This document shows positions 11,310 to 11,959 of a stretch of DNA of 11,959 nucleotides, piece by piece. The notes under the pieces are model-generated. The model worked only from the letters and a program-made list of their open reading frames with translations, had not been told where the DNA came from and did no database searches. Each line of letters opens with the position of its first letter. Positions within the stretch are counted from its first letter, which is position 1. This DNA comes from JAZNOQ01 sp045589215 (lineage in GTDB: Bacteria > Bacillota > Clostridia > Oscillospirales > CAG-272). Where the stretch lies: NCBI GenBank assembly GCA_045589215.1, contig JAZNOQ010000051.1, positions 1 through 11,959 of the forward strand, given 5' to 3'. Position numbers and translations under genes: made by a program.

Positions 11310-11959
11310 TCATCCGATCGCCGCCGCAGTTCTCGTCAGGATCGTAAGCGCAAAAATAAACATCACAGCGCACATCACGGCAACCGCGAGAATATAGCCG
11401 TAAACGCTCACAAGCTCTGTGAGGAGTTTGGCTTCGCCGTCACACCCAAGCAGCTCGGCAGCACTTCCTGCGAGAATGAGACAAAAGCGCGTAACAAGCA
11501 CGTTCACGAGTACGGGAACGAGGAGAAGGACAACGAGCAAGATCCCCGCAACGCCGACTGTCGTTCGGAGATATTCGACGCTCGCCCCGACCGTCCGTAA
11601 GCTATCCGCGATCGATCCGCCGACCACGGGAATGACCGATGATGCAACATATTTTACCGTTCGCGCACTGACCGAATCCGCCTTGGCGGCAAGCCCCGAC
11701 CGAAGCGCGAGGAGTGCCGACATCATCATCATCAGAAAACCGAGGCAGAAGGTAAAGGTCCTTTTGATGCAGGAGGAAAGGCTCCGCACATTGAGCCCGG
11801 GCGCGAAAACGGGTACACAGGCGAGCGCGAGGCAAGCACCGACCGTCGGAAAAAGAAGCTCTCCTCCCACAAATTCGCTGATCGCGAGGAAGATCGACAT
11901 CGCGGCACTACCCGTCGCCGCCCCAAGTCGGATCGTAGCCATGTCGTTCTGTGAGCCAA
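11310..11959 (-). CDS. spoIIIAE: Stage III sporulation protein AE (SpoIIIAE), C-terminal part
   Basis: The frame is open to the right edge of the window, so only about 216 C-terminal residues are seen (ending TILTRTAAAIG, TGA 11312-11310). At least five long hydrophobic segments are visible: AAMSIFLAISEFVGGELLF, LALACVPVFAP, FTFCLGFLMMMMSALLAL, VAGILLVVLLLVPVLVNVLV and LAVAVMCAVMFIFALTIL. The segment VKYVASSVIPVVGGSIADSL is characteristic of SpoIIIAE. It is the polytopic membrane component of the SpoIIIA complex, likened to export-channel proteins, in the outer forespore membrane. The ATG at 11942 is internal, since codons upstream of it (GSQND) remain in frame and fit the family. It is followed closely by spoIIIAF. 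Confidence 0.92.
   Translation of the reverse strand, partial: GSQNDMATIRLGAATGSAAMSIFLAISEFVGGELLFPTVGACLALACVPVFAPGLNVRSLSSCIKRTFTFCLGFLMMMMSALLALRSGLAAKADSVSARTVKYVASSVIPVVGGSIADSLRTVGASVEYLRTTVGVAGILLVVLLLVPVLVNVLVTRFCLILAGSAAELLGCDGEAKLLTELVSVYGYILAVAVMCAVMFIFALTILTRTAAAIG

Noticed and set aside
11299..11373. 25-residue N-terminal extension of SpoIIIAF
   Set aside because: It would overlap spoIIIAE extensively; the ATG at 11298 has a suitable ribosome site and starts directly at the first membrane helix.

Overview
The window looks like chromosomal DNA of an anaerobic, endospore-forming member of the Clostridia, probably a gut lineage near Oscillospiraceae or Christensenellales. Three things point there. 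The minus strand carries the distal half of the spoIIIA sporulation operon. The surface proteins have Gram-positive signal peptides and modular CHAP, SH3, FN3-like and GLUG-like architectures common in gut Clostridia. The sigma-A promoters have textbook TTGACA / TATAAT elements. Base composition is moderately GC-rich by eye. The lineage call is inference.

Plus strand, 1-7908. The window opens with the 3' end of a DUF1294-type membrane protein. A secreted CHAP-domain cell-wall hydrolase follows, with a 21-bp-repeat-encoded Pro/Glu/Thr stalk. A strong terminator and a perfect extended -10 promoter precede tcdA, a tRNA modification enzyme gene. A second, paralogous CHAP hydrolase with SH3 and InlB-B-like domains sits directly downstream. 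Last is a large (901 aa) repetitive, cysteine-rich, GLUG-like beta-helix surface protein behind its own very strong promoter. All three secreted proteins end in the same kind of tail: Gly-Cys, a hydrophobic span of about 20-24 residues, then a short basic cluster. This resembles the invariant-Cys C-terminal sorting signals (MYXO-CTERM and Synerg-CTERM types) and is the strongest candidate here for an under-described system.

Minus strand, 11959-7985. spoIIIAE (partial), spoIIIAF, spoIIIAG and spoIIIAH run in canonical order and end at a clear terminator. They build the mother-cell half of the SpoIIIA-SpoIIQ channel. A possible sigma-E-like promoter lies between spoIIIAG and spoIIIAH. Downstream is a separate unit: a consensus promoter, a roughly 140-nt leader holding a 38-codon small ORF with its own Shine-Dalgarno, and an ArsB/SLC13-type transporter whose ATG overlaps the small ORF's stop (ATGA). 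The leader contains a hairpin and an alternative pairing, so coupling or attenuation is plausible. The transporter and the GLUG-like gene converge on one bidirectional terminator near 7938-7973.

No rRNA, tRNA, CRISPR array, insertion sequence or phage gene was recognised. No intergenic stretch exceeds about 300 bases.
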